Shown here: one piece after another, positions 33,639 to 43,299 of the stretch
How positions within the stretch are numbered: position 1 is the stretch's first letter
Layout: every line of letters begins with the position of its first letter
Source: Anastrepha obliqua
Lineage: Eukaryota > Arthropoda > Insecta > Diptera > Tephritidae
NCBI RefSeq assembly: GCF_027943255.1
Contig: NC_072892.1
Span: forward strand, 18,375,792-18,439,791
Direction of reading: 5' to 3'
Length of the DNA: 64,000 nt
Program-made: the position numbers and the translations under genes
Notes under the pieces: model-generated
What the model was told of the DNA's origin: nothing
Database searches by the model: none
Seen by the model: only the letters and a program-made list of their open reading frames with translations

Positions 33639-36031
33639 CAGTGAAACCTCTCACAGGGGAATTCACACCGTCAGTAAACCTTTGTTCACCCAAGAGAGGT
33701 ATCCGCTCAACGGCAGGGCAGCTTATTTTAGAACTTTTTAATAAAATTAAAAGAAAAATATTTTTTATTTCGTATTTGAATAAAAGATATTTAAACAAAA
33801 GTGTGTATGTATTTTTTCAAAAGTGTATATTTTATTTATGTGCAAAAGTGCATATAAAGTAATTACGAAAATAAAAATAAGTATTTCATTCTAGTCAATA
33901 AACTACATAAAAGCAGATACATTGGATTGGCTTTGGCTTTCCAGTAGTAAAGCCATCGCTGCAAAATCGCTTTAAGGGGTCCGGGTGGTCGAGAGCTCGA
34001 AAATTTGGGGCATTTTCAGGAATTTTTTTACAATAAAAAAAGGAAAATGATGTTTAAATTGTTTAGGCTTTTTATTTAACATCTTTTACATACAAAAATT
34101 AAAACACAAAATTTTAATTTTTGAAAAATTTTTTTTTTTTAATTTTTGTGGTAACATTTTTTTTTTTAATATTTGTGGTAAAAAATGATTTTTTTTTAAA
34201 TTTTTGTGGTAAAAAAAAAATTTTATTTTTGTTTTTAATTTTTGTAAAATTTTGTTTTGAATTTTTGTATGTATTTTTTTTAATTTTTGTAAGTAAAATT
34301 TTTTTTTTCATTTTAATAATATAAAAAATGACGCTGAAGTTGACCCTCCCGAAAAATTGGGCTTGGGCGGTATCGTCTATTTTGACTCTTCTATTTATCT
34401 GAAACACAATAACCAAAAAAATTATTAATTAGTATGACTGTAACTATGTCCCGCTGCTAGAATAAAAAAAAAAGTTTGACAAAATGGTGCGGTTTTGAAT
34501 TTGACACTCTAAAAACCGGGGTTTTTCAGTTTCTTAATAAAAAAAACACGAAATAATTGAAATAATAATATCGTTATTCTATCTAGGCGATAGCCATTGG
34601 TAGTTTGAACAACATATTACAATTTCAGACGATCCGGTTGAATTTTTATTTTTTTATTTTGACAACACCAGACCGAAAAAAGTCGTTTCGATATAAATGA
34701 GTTTAAAGTTTGAGGTGCAGGAGCGCGCGGACCGCTCTCTACATAGTTAATGGGCTGTATAAGCTATAATATTGCGAATTTCCGCATGAAAATTTCACAG
34801 TATAATCTTAAAATACTGTATTTTCGGAATATTGAAAAAACAAAACATCGATTTATAGAAATTTCTAGACCACTGGGTCCCCTCAAATTTGAAAGTTTGA
34901 GAAAATTTCTGTAGATTCTTCGGTAATATGCTCAGTGACAGTACTATGATCGCCAATAGTTTCCATGCGTTCATGGTAATAAAGTCCAACCCGCAATCTA
35001 GGTATTCAAGGAAGCACTGCCAGCCTTAAGTCTTCTTAGCCCTCGAATTCAGTTGACATATTTCTACTTTTGTCAAACCCTGCGTTTTGGAAACAGTTTT
35101 TATGGTTTCCGTTAGACCTTTTGCCCTGGATTCTTTTACGAAACATTTACTATATTTTAGTTGAGCCTCTGAGACATTTGCAATATTTTAGTCGAGCCAG
35201 TCGGTAAGTTTACTAAGTTATGCTTGACTTGAAGGCTTCGATAATAAATTTTAAAATTTCGAATCCCGCCTTGATCTAAAGGCTGGTAAGCCGAAGCCGT
35301 CTGACTAGGTAGAGCAATTTTTTCATAATCTTCATACGTAAGTCACAAGAACTAATAGTATTTTTCTGTTTTGCAATTGCATTTTTTTGTCGAATTCCAT
35401 CAGACATTGTTTTATCACTTCTCGTGTCATCCATGTCTTCTTAATTGATTGCCATTTTATAGGAAGTTGTTTAATATCAACTAACGCAAACGCTCTTGGA
35501 CGAGCAGACTTCCGAATAACAAGAGGTTTTTATTTTGCCCGCGCCATATTTGCACAAAATAAGTATTTCCTTTGATAATTTGCTTCCACGTCATACCTCA
35601 TTTTTTGAAGCTAAAGTTTTCTTTGGCAATGCTCTGTAGAAAAGGCCTATCTTGCAGCATTTGATGACATTACACCAAATGTAATGGACTGCTTTTTATC
35701 TGGAAAAATCATATTTGTAAGATTTGATTAGTAAAACTTACCTACCAGCTAATCCCCGTGCAGAAAAATTTGTTTCCTTGTAAGCGTTAATAATTTCAAT
35801 TTTCCACTTCACACTAAGGTTTGATCTTCCCATCGCATTATGTACGTATATTCGCTATAACGAAAAAAAAACATCACTCTTTATTCGAGAATGCCCCTTT
35901 TTCCATTTTTTTATATTTTCTCCGCCTATGAGGAGTTCACGTCCGCTCAACAGAGGTTTGTGCGTCAATTATGTGAAAAATAACTGTCCGCGCCCGGCCA
36001 AGAGAGTGTCCGCCTAAGAGAGAGTAATTTG
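33639..36031 (-). mobile_element. pogo/Tigger-like element remnant carrying another repeat
   Basis: The left end CAGTGAAACCTCTCACAGGG is typical of pogo-type termini. The right end (about 35930-36031) has CCGCTCAACAGAGG and GTCCGCCTAAGAGAGAG, of the same style. The minus strand gives degenerate pogo transposase text: MGRSNLSVKWKIEIINAYKE at about 35760-35830 (N-terminal HTH), LPKKTLASKNEV and a GNTYFVQIWRGQNK-like stretch at 35480-35640, WMTREV at about 35430, and ASAYQPLDQGGIRNFKIYYR at about 35240-35310 (normally LQPLDQGVI). Many stops. The AT-rich repeat at 33976-34742 is inserted near its left end. Confidence 0.75.
33976..34742 (+). repeat. AT-rich interspersed repeat, copy 1 (begins TTAA-GGGGTCC)
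   Basis: It aligns over its length, inverted, with 57457-58100. Landmarks are GGGGTCCGGGTGGT at the left, a long T-rich stretch, a conserved GC-richer block at 34330-34410, GACAACACCAGACCGAAAAA and GGAGCGCGCGGACCGCTCTC at the right. TTAA precedes it at 33972-33975, and another TTAA lies just after the right end. The ends are not inverted repeats of each other. Probably a non-autonomous element; class unknown. Confidence 0.7.
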
Positions 36032-36179
36032 TTCCGAAATGTATATTTAAAACTTGGTATAGGAAACACACCTCGTATGCAGTCCAAAGAAAGTAATAGA
36101 AAACTATTGGGTATGGTAATAAGTTTCCGTCCTTTCTTAGCCAAAGTTGCGAATTATTTAAACAATTAAACAATACCTG

Positions 36180-38046
36180 ATATTATATGAAGTATGTGCT
36201 ATTGGAAGCTACAACTTTACTCCATCTTTCAGGCAGCATACGGATTCCTCTGACGAAAAATTCGAGTTTTTTTGACTTGATCCATTCATTGAGCCAGTTT
36301 GCGATGCTCTCGCAAGAAGTGAACTGCTCTCCTATAAGGGCTGACTGCATTGATCGGAAAAGATGGTAATCCGAAGGTCCAATGTCTGGGAAATACCGCG
36401 GATGGGGCAAACTTTCCCAATTCAGTGACTGAACCGATTTAACAATGTGTGACCTAGTTTTTTGATGCAGCAAAATCAATTTGTCATGTCTACTGTCCCA
36501 TTCCGGCCGCTTTTCTCCGAGAGCTCCATTCAAACGCATTAGCTGCAGTCGATAACGATCGCCAGTGATGGTTTCAGATGGTTTAAGGATTTCATAATAG
36601 ATGACACTCTTCTGATCCCACCAGATGCACGACATTACCTTTGAAGCATGAATTTTTTTCTTAGCTGTCGATGGACCTGGTTCACCTGGCAGGCTCCAAC
36701 ATTTTCGACGCTTTTGGTTGTCATAAGAGATCCATTTTTTATTGCCAGTGACAATGCGATGCAGAAAACCTTTTCTTCTCTGCCGTTCAAGAAGCATCTC
36801 ACACGTCTCTAAACGTCTCTTCATATTCCTCTCCTTCAATTAATGTGGCACCTAATTACCTGCTTTCTGGGCCATTCCTATCGCGTGCAAACGTTTACCG
36901 ACGGTTGATCTGTCAACATCCAACTCTGTAAGTCTAAGTCTGTGCCAGAAAAAAGGAACCGCGATTATTTATGCAGTATAAAAGATATATATGTAAAAAA
37001 GTTTTACATGAAATTATACACAAAACTACGAGTCGCAATTATTTAATAGGCCGTGTAGTCTTCATCATTGTCTGGCATCTTTTTCATGCTTTGAACCAGC
37101 TTTTCTGCGTAGCTCGTCGACAAACAGGACTAGGTTTTGCGAATTTGACGCACGAGTTGCTTTAAATTATGGACTGGCCTTCAGGCAAGATACATTTTCA
37201 TAGTTCTTCACACATTTTCAATGCGGTTGGCGTTTGGGGACTGAGAAGGCCAGTCCAATACTGCGACGCCATTTTCTTGTTTTGTTGTTTCTGAATGTAC
37301 CTATTTCTCTGAGAGCAGAGGTTTTTGATGATGTGGGAAGGTAGGATATATTTACCTCCTTCAGTCGACATTCGATAGTATTGATACTCACTTCTATGCC
37401 CTTTTTTGCAAGAACTGATCGCGCTTGGCGTAGTCACAAAGAAGGGTCCCGCTTAAAAAGTTGGACGATCACTTTATCCTGCTTTTTGGTCGTCACTCGC
37501 TTCAAGCCGCGCTCGGAAAAGTCATCAACATTTTTGTACCATTTATACTGTTGATTGCACATCCCAACAAACTTTTTTGATTTTTTAATCACTTTCGGCC
37601 CTTTTGAATGCGTCCATAAAAATACCGCCTCGAAACGCTTAGCGTACTTCTCACTCATTTTTGTTTGGTTGCATTTACGGGAAAGTTTCGAACGACACTA
37701 ACCTGAGTTAGCATTGGCGTCGTAGCCCTTAAGTGGGACTATAATGCAGCAAAAAGCAGAACGAAATATATCTTGAAGTTACAAGAAAAAAACCGGTTAT
37801 TTTCTTCTGACACAGGGTACGGCATGCATCTTCATCCAATAATTATTGTAGTATCTTCGACTTTTTTCGGTGTCCTTCGCGATCGTTATTACTCACTTCG
37901 AAATTGCCACTTGGGAAGCGTCGAAACCACTCTTTACAAGTTGTATTTGTTGAAGCGTGATTACCGTGATTTTCTTTAAAAGGTAATAATGAAGCTTGAC
38001 GTCCCGCAAATGCGGTTTTTTCGGAACGAACGTAGACATTTTTGGC
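36180..38046 (-). pseudogene. decayed mariner split by a Tc1 insertion
   Basis: The right part (37820-38046, minus) begins MSTFVPKKPHLRDV and, after a shift, CKEWFRRFPSGNFEV and LLDEDAC. The left part (36936 down to 36183) continues ELDVDRSTVGKRLHAIGMAQ, FLHRIVTGNKKWISYDNQKR, MSCIWWDQKSVIYYEILKPS and RYFPDIGPSDYHLFRSMQSA. Joined across the Tc1 element, the two parts give one mariner transposase in order. Two catalytic Asp are lost: VTGNKKW (Asp to Asn) and LLHQKTRSH (HDN to HQK). Only the third remains. This is an old copy. Inverted repeats were not identified. Confidence 0.85.
36937..37817 (-). mobile_element. Tc1-like element nested in the mariner, internally deleted
   Basis: CTGTGCCAGAAAAAAGGAAC (left, from 36940) is inverted with a few mismatches at the right end (about 37794-37815). 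TA flanks both sides (36935-36936 and 37818-37819). The minus strand encodes the N-terminal HTH region MSEKYAKRFEAVFLWTHSKG ... RVTTKKQDKVIVQLFKRDPS (37658-37434), then jumps to the end VLDWPSQSPNANRIENV (normally WPSQSPDLNPIENLW) at 37200-37260. The central catalytic part is mostly deleted, so the element is non-autonomous. Confidence 0.83.
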
Positions 38047-38266
38047 GTTAGATAAAAAAGGATCTTTATGCTTGAAACGAATGTCAACTACTGGGATCGA
38101 GACCTCACATATACACCTTCAAATCCCCAGTATATTACTGGACCGAACACAAGCGACGCCTCTTCTATGAGGGCGGAAGCTTATTCCCATACCTAATAAG
38201 ATTTCGTTTACTTTTCGCTTTCTGTTTTACTTTTTTCAATTAAACTCGCATTGAGAAACTTCTTAA

Positions 38267-39206
38267 GGGGTTAGAGGTAGCCAGAATTTTCAAAAGATTA
38301 GTTTTTTTTTGCATATTCTTAAAGTATAATATCTTAAAAGTATTGTGTGAAAATTTGAAGTGAATCCAAGAAATACTTTTCGTCTTATTCAACAATTAAC
38401 AAAGGGCGCTGGGGCGCTCCGGAGAGTTCGAGAGCGTTCGGGAGCAAGTAGCTAACTGAAAAAATGGATGCTGCACGTATCAAAGTGGCAGATAAGCGCG
38501 CTAACGATAACAATCGCGAAGGTAGAATGCTACGTAGGCAACAGCATATCGATATTTTGGAAGCTGCTATGACAGCTGAAGAACTATTATATGGCCCAGG
38601 AATAGGTGACACAGTGTAAGTAATTAAATAATTCGTATAACTCTACATAAATCGATAGCAAAACTTTAAATGCGTTTTTCTCAAAACTATGTTTTTTGAA
38701 CTAGTGATCACTGTAACTTAAAAACCGCTTGGTAGATTTTAACGAAATGTATACTGCTTTTGAAAAACATAAACAACTCGTGCCTGATCGAAGGATTGTT
38801 TTTTCAAAATTTCGATTTTTTTTAACAAATAACTGTCGGTTTTTTCTCGAAAATCTGAAAAATATTTCCTGAGGCCGCCATATTGTTAATTTTGAAAGAA
38901 AAGCTTCGATCAGGCAACATATTATCTATTAATAAAACTAATTTCCCTTGTCTGATTGATTTTAGATGAATCTTCAAGGACTTGTGATGATCACCGCAAG
39001 GGACTTCTGGAGAAACGGACTCTCCAAGCGATAACTTTTACAATTAATAATTTTTTTTTTGTTTTTTGAAATTTTGCTAAAGTCAAGTCGAAAGATGATG
39101 TATTAATGCTACGTTTTTATGTTTGTAAAATAAAGCAATTGACTAGCAAAAAAAAAAAAATTATTGAAAATCATCATTTTTCAGGCCTCTGGCTACCCCT
39201 AACCCC
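38267..39206 (+). mobile_element. TTAA-flanked DNA transposon, copy 2 (longer)
   Basis: The termini GGGGTTAGAGGTAGCCAGA (38267) and inverted GGGGTTAGGGGTAGCCAGA (ending 39206) are flanked by TTAA at 38263-38266 and 39207-39210. At 940 bp it exceeds copy 1 by about 220 bp, and the extra part (about 38410-38640) contains the 51-codon frame below. The shared flanks on either side of this block (GCGCTCCGGAG and CGATAGCAAAACTTTAAATG) show that copy 1 is an internal-deletion derivative. Confidence 0.92.
38464..38619 (+). CDS. 51-codon frame inside the TTAA element (possible transposase C-terminus)
   Basis: The frame starts MDAARIKVADKRANDNNREG, continues with an Arg/Gln-rich helix RMLRRQQHIDILEAAMTAEE and ends LLYGPGIGDTV followed by TAA. 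The stop overlaps a perfect donor-like GTAAGT. GC content and codon use stand out from the AT-rich rest of the element. A basic, helical segment followed by a short YGPG-type tail resembles the C-termini of some Kolobok-type transposases, which also use TTAA, but this is only an impression. The frame may instead be an exon remnant. No other coding part of a transposase is present. Confidence 0.4.
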   Translation: MDAARIKVADKRANDNNREGRMLRRQQHIDILEAAMTAEELLYGPGIGDTV

Positions 39207-40860
39207 TTAACCTCAAATATTCCATTCCATTAAGAAGAAAAAATCAAAGTTTGGTTTAGTTGGCAAGCCGTTTTTATTTTAATTTAAAATATTACATTAA
39301 TTTTTGTTTAATACTTTATGCATGTATGTATATCTGTATATGTATATGTAAATATAATTAATTATTACCATTCACATTATTGAAATTTGTGGAGAATTGG
39401 GGTATGTACAAGAGTTGACTTTGACGCCACTTCAATTGATAATTGAATATTTGAAGCATTCGCATTATGTAATAATTTTCTAATATTTCTTTAACAACAT
39501 CGAGGTAAAACATCATGACTCTAAATATTTTACATGAAATTAACAATTAACAAATTGTGTTGTCTGTCACTAACAGCGATGTACAATAGTTGTTGTTGCT
39601 AGTTGCTCTGTGTAAATATTTATATAGGTGTGTGTAGATAACATTATTGTGTCCAACGGCATTTATGTCATTAAATTTATCATTTTTTTATTTTTTTACA
39701 TGGTCACTTCATTAGCTAGTATTTATGTACATATGAATGTAGGCAACGTACAACAATTTAGTGGACATCAATTTTATTGGTAAGGTTGTTTTATGAAGTT
39801 TTCTAAAATGGTTTAACACTCGTTTGCTAAAATCAAATGCCTCTCTTCACGTTTGTACTTTGTAATTGTTAGTGAAATATGTGGGTAAACTGCCGTCCTT
39901 TGGAGATGATCAACAGCTGCACGAAATCGATGGATTATTTATGATGTAGTAGTAAGTAATTATTTAAGTTGTTTTTGTAATATTATATAAGTTTCGTTTG
40001 TGTTGAAATTTTATTTTAGTAAAATTTACATTTTTATCAATGCCCAAAAGAGAAGCATACAAACATTTTTTTCTCTTTTTTTTTGTAAAATACGAATAAA
40101 TATGCATAAATTATAGCTTAAAATTACGAGCTGCCATTATCTTAAGTTCAATGCGTTAAAAGTATTTCGTTTTAAGAGTTGATTAGTAGTTTGTTTTACT
40201 TTCATTTGAGAAAGATTTTTTAATAATTTTCTATTAGCCTTTCAAAAAAAAAAATCTTACGCTTCTACTATAACTTGAGTTATTTAGTTTTCTTTAAAGC
40301 AGGTTTTGTTAAAAAAAAAAACTTAAAACAGATGCAGATGAATAAAAAATCGTTTCCGCCCGCGGAAGTCGTGGAATTGAAAGTTAAGCGCAGAAAAACT
40401 CATTCCAGACATAATTCTAACTACTTATGCGATTTTAGTGCTCATTAACGATGATTTGTGGGAGAGTGAGAGGGGTATGGAGCAGTAAGTACCATAGCTA
40501 CAGTCAACTTCATGCAACTACAACAATACCTGCGTAAGTAAGAGTGTTACAAAGTTTTTTTTTTACACGTAAGTATGTAAGTGTATACTCGCCTTTGAGT
40601 GGTAAATACATACATACATATGTATATGGATAAAGTGGATTTCTTGTTTTAAATTGCTCGCGCCACAAGAAATGGAAACGACTTGAATTTTGCGAGTGCG
40701 AAGAAATATTTAAATGACTTAATTTTTCATATCTACGTGTGTGGCATTGAGTTAAGGGTGTTGTCGAACTGTGTCAATTATTCCACTTAGAGCAAGCACC
40801 TGGCCTATAGCTATGAAACCGGAATTCACACACACAGCTGGCTGCAAATGTACATACGTA

Positions 40861-41050
40861 TGTGCCGTTTTCTTTGAAAGTGGTGTAAGTCCATTTTGAC
40901 TAAAAATTAGCTAATGATAAAAATATAGTACAATTTACTATCAACCTTTTATTTATAGACTTGTTCCAAAAAAATCTCATTGTTTTTATCATTAACTAAA
41001 TAATTTTTTGTCAAAATGGACTTACACACCGCTTTTAAAGAAAACGGCTC
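40861..41050. repeat. MITE-like inverted repeat, 40 bp arms
   Basis: The arms, 40861-40900 (containing GCCGTTTTCTTTGAAAG and GTGTAAGTCCATTTTGAC) and 41010-41050 (its inverse, with two or three differences), enclose about 110 AT-rich bases. The same end, AAAGAAAACGGCTCA, recurs at about 41280, so a further partial copy or a longer element may be present. Confidence 0.8.
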
Positions 41051-42110
41051 ACTTTTTCACTTTTTGCTGACTTTGAAAATGATGTAAGTTCTTCTGAAGC
41101 CATTAAAAGTATACATTTTCGTTAATCACACTTAAAAAATGATTACAATATTAATTTAAATCAACTTAATATTTAAAAAACATAAAATCAGTGCTTTAAC
41201 ATATTCCAATATTTTTCAAACCATTCAAATGCAAATCCTTAAATATCTCCATATAATATAAAATTAACTTGCACAACTTGCAAAGAAAACGGCTCATATG
41301 TAGGTATGTATGAAATTTTGAACTTAATCAACCAAGTGTTTTTAAAATTGCTTTCTCACGTCAGTCCGTTCTACGTAGCCGGAACGACTGGGACTTATGT
41401 ATATCCGGCAAAAGACTATCACTTCAGCAGTATTCCTCGTATATGTATGGGGAATGCTTATGCTGCTGCCACAACAACAACAACAATATTGGATAACTGC
41501 TAGCAACGGCCAGTTCATACAACTAAAATTTCTCACAAGAATGCCGTTTTCTGCTCATTTGCTATGCTTTGCTAATTATTTTGAGAATTGTTCTCTTCTC
41601 TTCGATAACAATAACGAACGTACTTTTGCATGTACATACATGGGCATGTTCCCCTCAGCCAACACAGCATGCCCATATACAGCGTGGGAAAATGCAATGA
41701 TTTTTTTCATACGAATCCGCCTTCGTAGGTATACTATACACCTGTTTCATGTGCATGTGCATGTATGCAGGTATGTAAATGGTTAAAGAGATTGAACAAA
41801 TAGAATAAAATACTTACAGAAATAAAAGCTGTAACTCTCAGTTTATAACCTGTTGGAGCGTAAAAATTATTTTGTTTTTACAATATACACCTTTTTTAAT
41901 ATGGTTACCCTCCGCTTTTTAACAGTCATACATGAATGAGAAATGTTGTTAAGTCAAACTTTAAACATAATCATTTCCATGTCGACTCTTTTCTGTTGTT
42001 ATTTCTTTGGGACCATCTGAGCGTTTAGTAGTTGAATCTATGCAAATAAACGACAATTTTCAATTTCTTTTTTCCAAAGTAAATAATCGCTTGTGATCTG
42101 TGTAAATATG

Positions 42111-42129
42111 TTTATTAAATACTTTTATT
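42111..42129 (-). terminator. possible Dh44 polyadenylation signals
   Basis: Two AATAAA hexamers on the minus strand (42111-42116 and 42124-42129) lie about 500 nt after the Dh44 stop. The assignment is by position only. Confidence 0.35.
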
Positions 42130-42618
42130 AACAGAGCTTGATTTTTTATGGTTTTGATTTTTCATTCAATTCTTTGTTATTACTTTTTATTTTACACACG
42201 TTTGGGCTTTAGCTTATGCCATTGTGATTAAACAACATTTAATGCATTTCTTAAGACCCCCATTACTAAAGACGATTTCATCATATTTAGTTGCAGTTAC
42301 AATTCGACACCATTTTCAAATGTCGTATAAATCACTATAATTTCACTAAAATATATGCAGTTAAAATAGTTTTGATTATAAATATATATGTATATATGTA
42401 TATGTGGCAACATATGTATGCTAAAACTATGACATAACACTGAAGTAAAAACCAAGCAAAGCAAAGCGCATCGCACGGAGAACTTCGCCTTGTTTGTATG
42501 TTTGTGTGTTTGATTAATTGGTGTTCAACGAAATACGTGTACCCTTGGACTGGAGTGGTTCAAATAATGTCGCTGGTGTGCCGGAGTGTCTGGATGCTTT
42601 TAGGAAACTGCTCACTGC

Positions 42619-43299
42619 TTACTTTCTCATGTTGTGGTGTTTCTTATGCAGACCATAAAAGTACCGCAATTGATAATCAGCATTGCCGTCATTTCCTTCA
42701 ACTTGCTCACCATCTACCAGTAGATTGCCAACCTTTGCTGTGCGATGCTCGTTGCCGGACAAGTTTTTGGTCAGTGCGTCACTTTTGCCGACAGCGTCGA
42801 CGTTGCTGTTGCTGCTGCTGCTGCCAGCGTCCTTACCACCAGCCCATTGTGCAGTGCCTCTATTCCCATCTGCGGCACCATTTGAGTTTTTCTTGTCATT
42901 TGCCATTTCGTTGGTCATTTCATTTGCAACCGCTTTGTAAGTAGTTGTGTCTCCATCTGTGGCATCCATCTCAAGCGCATTGATGTACCACGGAGTGTGC
43001 CTGGCTGCCTCACCTACGCTCTCGCTCCCAACAAGGTCGATGGCGGGCAGGATGCTATCGTACATGTAGGCTGGTCGTTGTACGTAATCGTAGATGGATA
43101 CATCAGGCGAGTACTCCATTTGATTGGTATAATGTGGTTGCAACAGCTGCTGCAGTTGGAGTGGTGTGTTGTACGAGTATGTTGGCTGATGGTATGGTGT
43201 GCGGTTGAGGAGGTATTCCAATTGCTGTTGTTGTTGTTGTGCTTGCGCTGGGAGCATACGCTTGCCGACGTTCTTCAATATGGCACGATTCAATTCCAC
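42619..43299 (-). CDS. Dh44: Dh44 coding exon 3 (hormone C-terminus and propeptide)
   Basis: Acceptor TTACTCCAACAG. It begins [14 protein letters not shown], the last 11 residues of the hormone plus the amidation Gly and the KR site. Then follow a poly-Gln stretch ([13 protein letters not shown]), Tyr-rich text ([13 protein letters not shown]), [15 protein letters not shown] and a low-complexity Asn/Ser/Gly region, ending HKKHHNMRK and TAA. The frame opens 33 bases upstream of the acceptor, but that part is intron. Overlapping plus-strand frames here are shadows. Confidence 0.95.
   Translation of the reverse strand: MELNRAILKNVGKRMLPAQAQQQQQQLEYLLNRTPYHQPTYSYNTPLQLQQLLQPHYTNQMEYSPDVSIYDYVQRPAYMYDSILPAIDLVGSESVGEAARHTPWYINALEMDATDGDTTTYKAVANEMTNEMANDKKNSNGAADGNRGTAQWAGGKDAGSSSSNSNVDAVGKSDALTKNLSGNEHRTAKVGNLLVDGEQVEGNDGNADYQLRYFYGLHKKHHNMRK

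Larger units (their letters stand above)
39211..42618. other. intergenic region between the convergent genes; Dh44 3' flank
   Basis: AT-rich DNA between the TTAA element and the Dh44 stop codon. It contains one MITE-like inverted repeat (40861-41050) and, at about 41071-41300, a second partly similar stretch ending GCAAAGAAAACGGCTCAT. On the minus strand, AATAAA hexamers at 42111-42129 could end Dh44. I see no gene. Confidence 0.5.

Noticed and set aside
34114..34416. Phe/Lys-rich frames in the AT-rich repeat
   Set aside because: They are translations of T and A runs; only the short conserved block at 34330-34410 is of interest.
41397..41786. 129-codon frame in the Dh44 3' flank
   Set aside because: It contains a CAA-repeat stretch, no motif and no splice context; probably chance.
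42498..42944. Plus-strand frames opposite Dh44 exon 3
   Set aside because: They are shadows of the low-complexity (poly-Gln, Asn/Ser) coding sequence on the minus strand.
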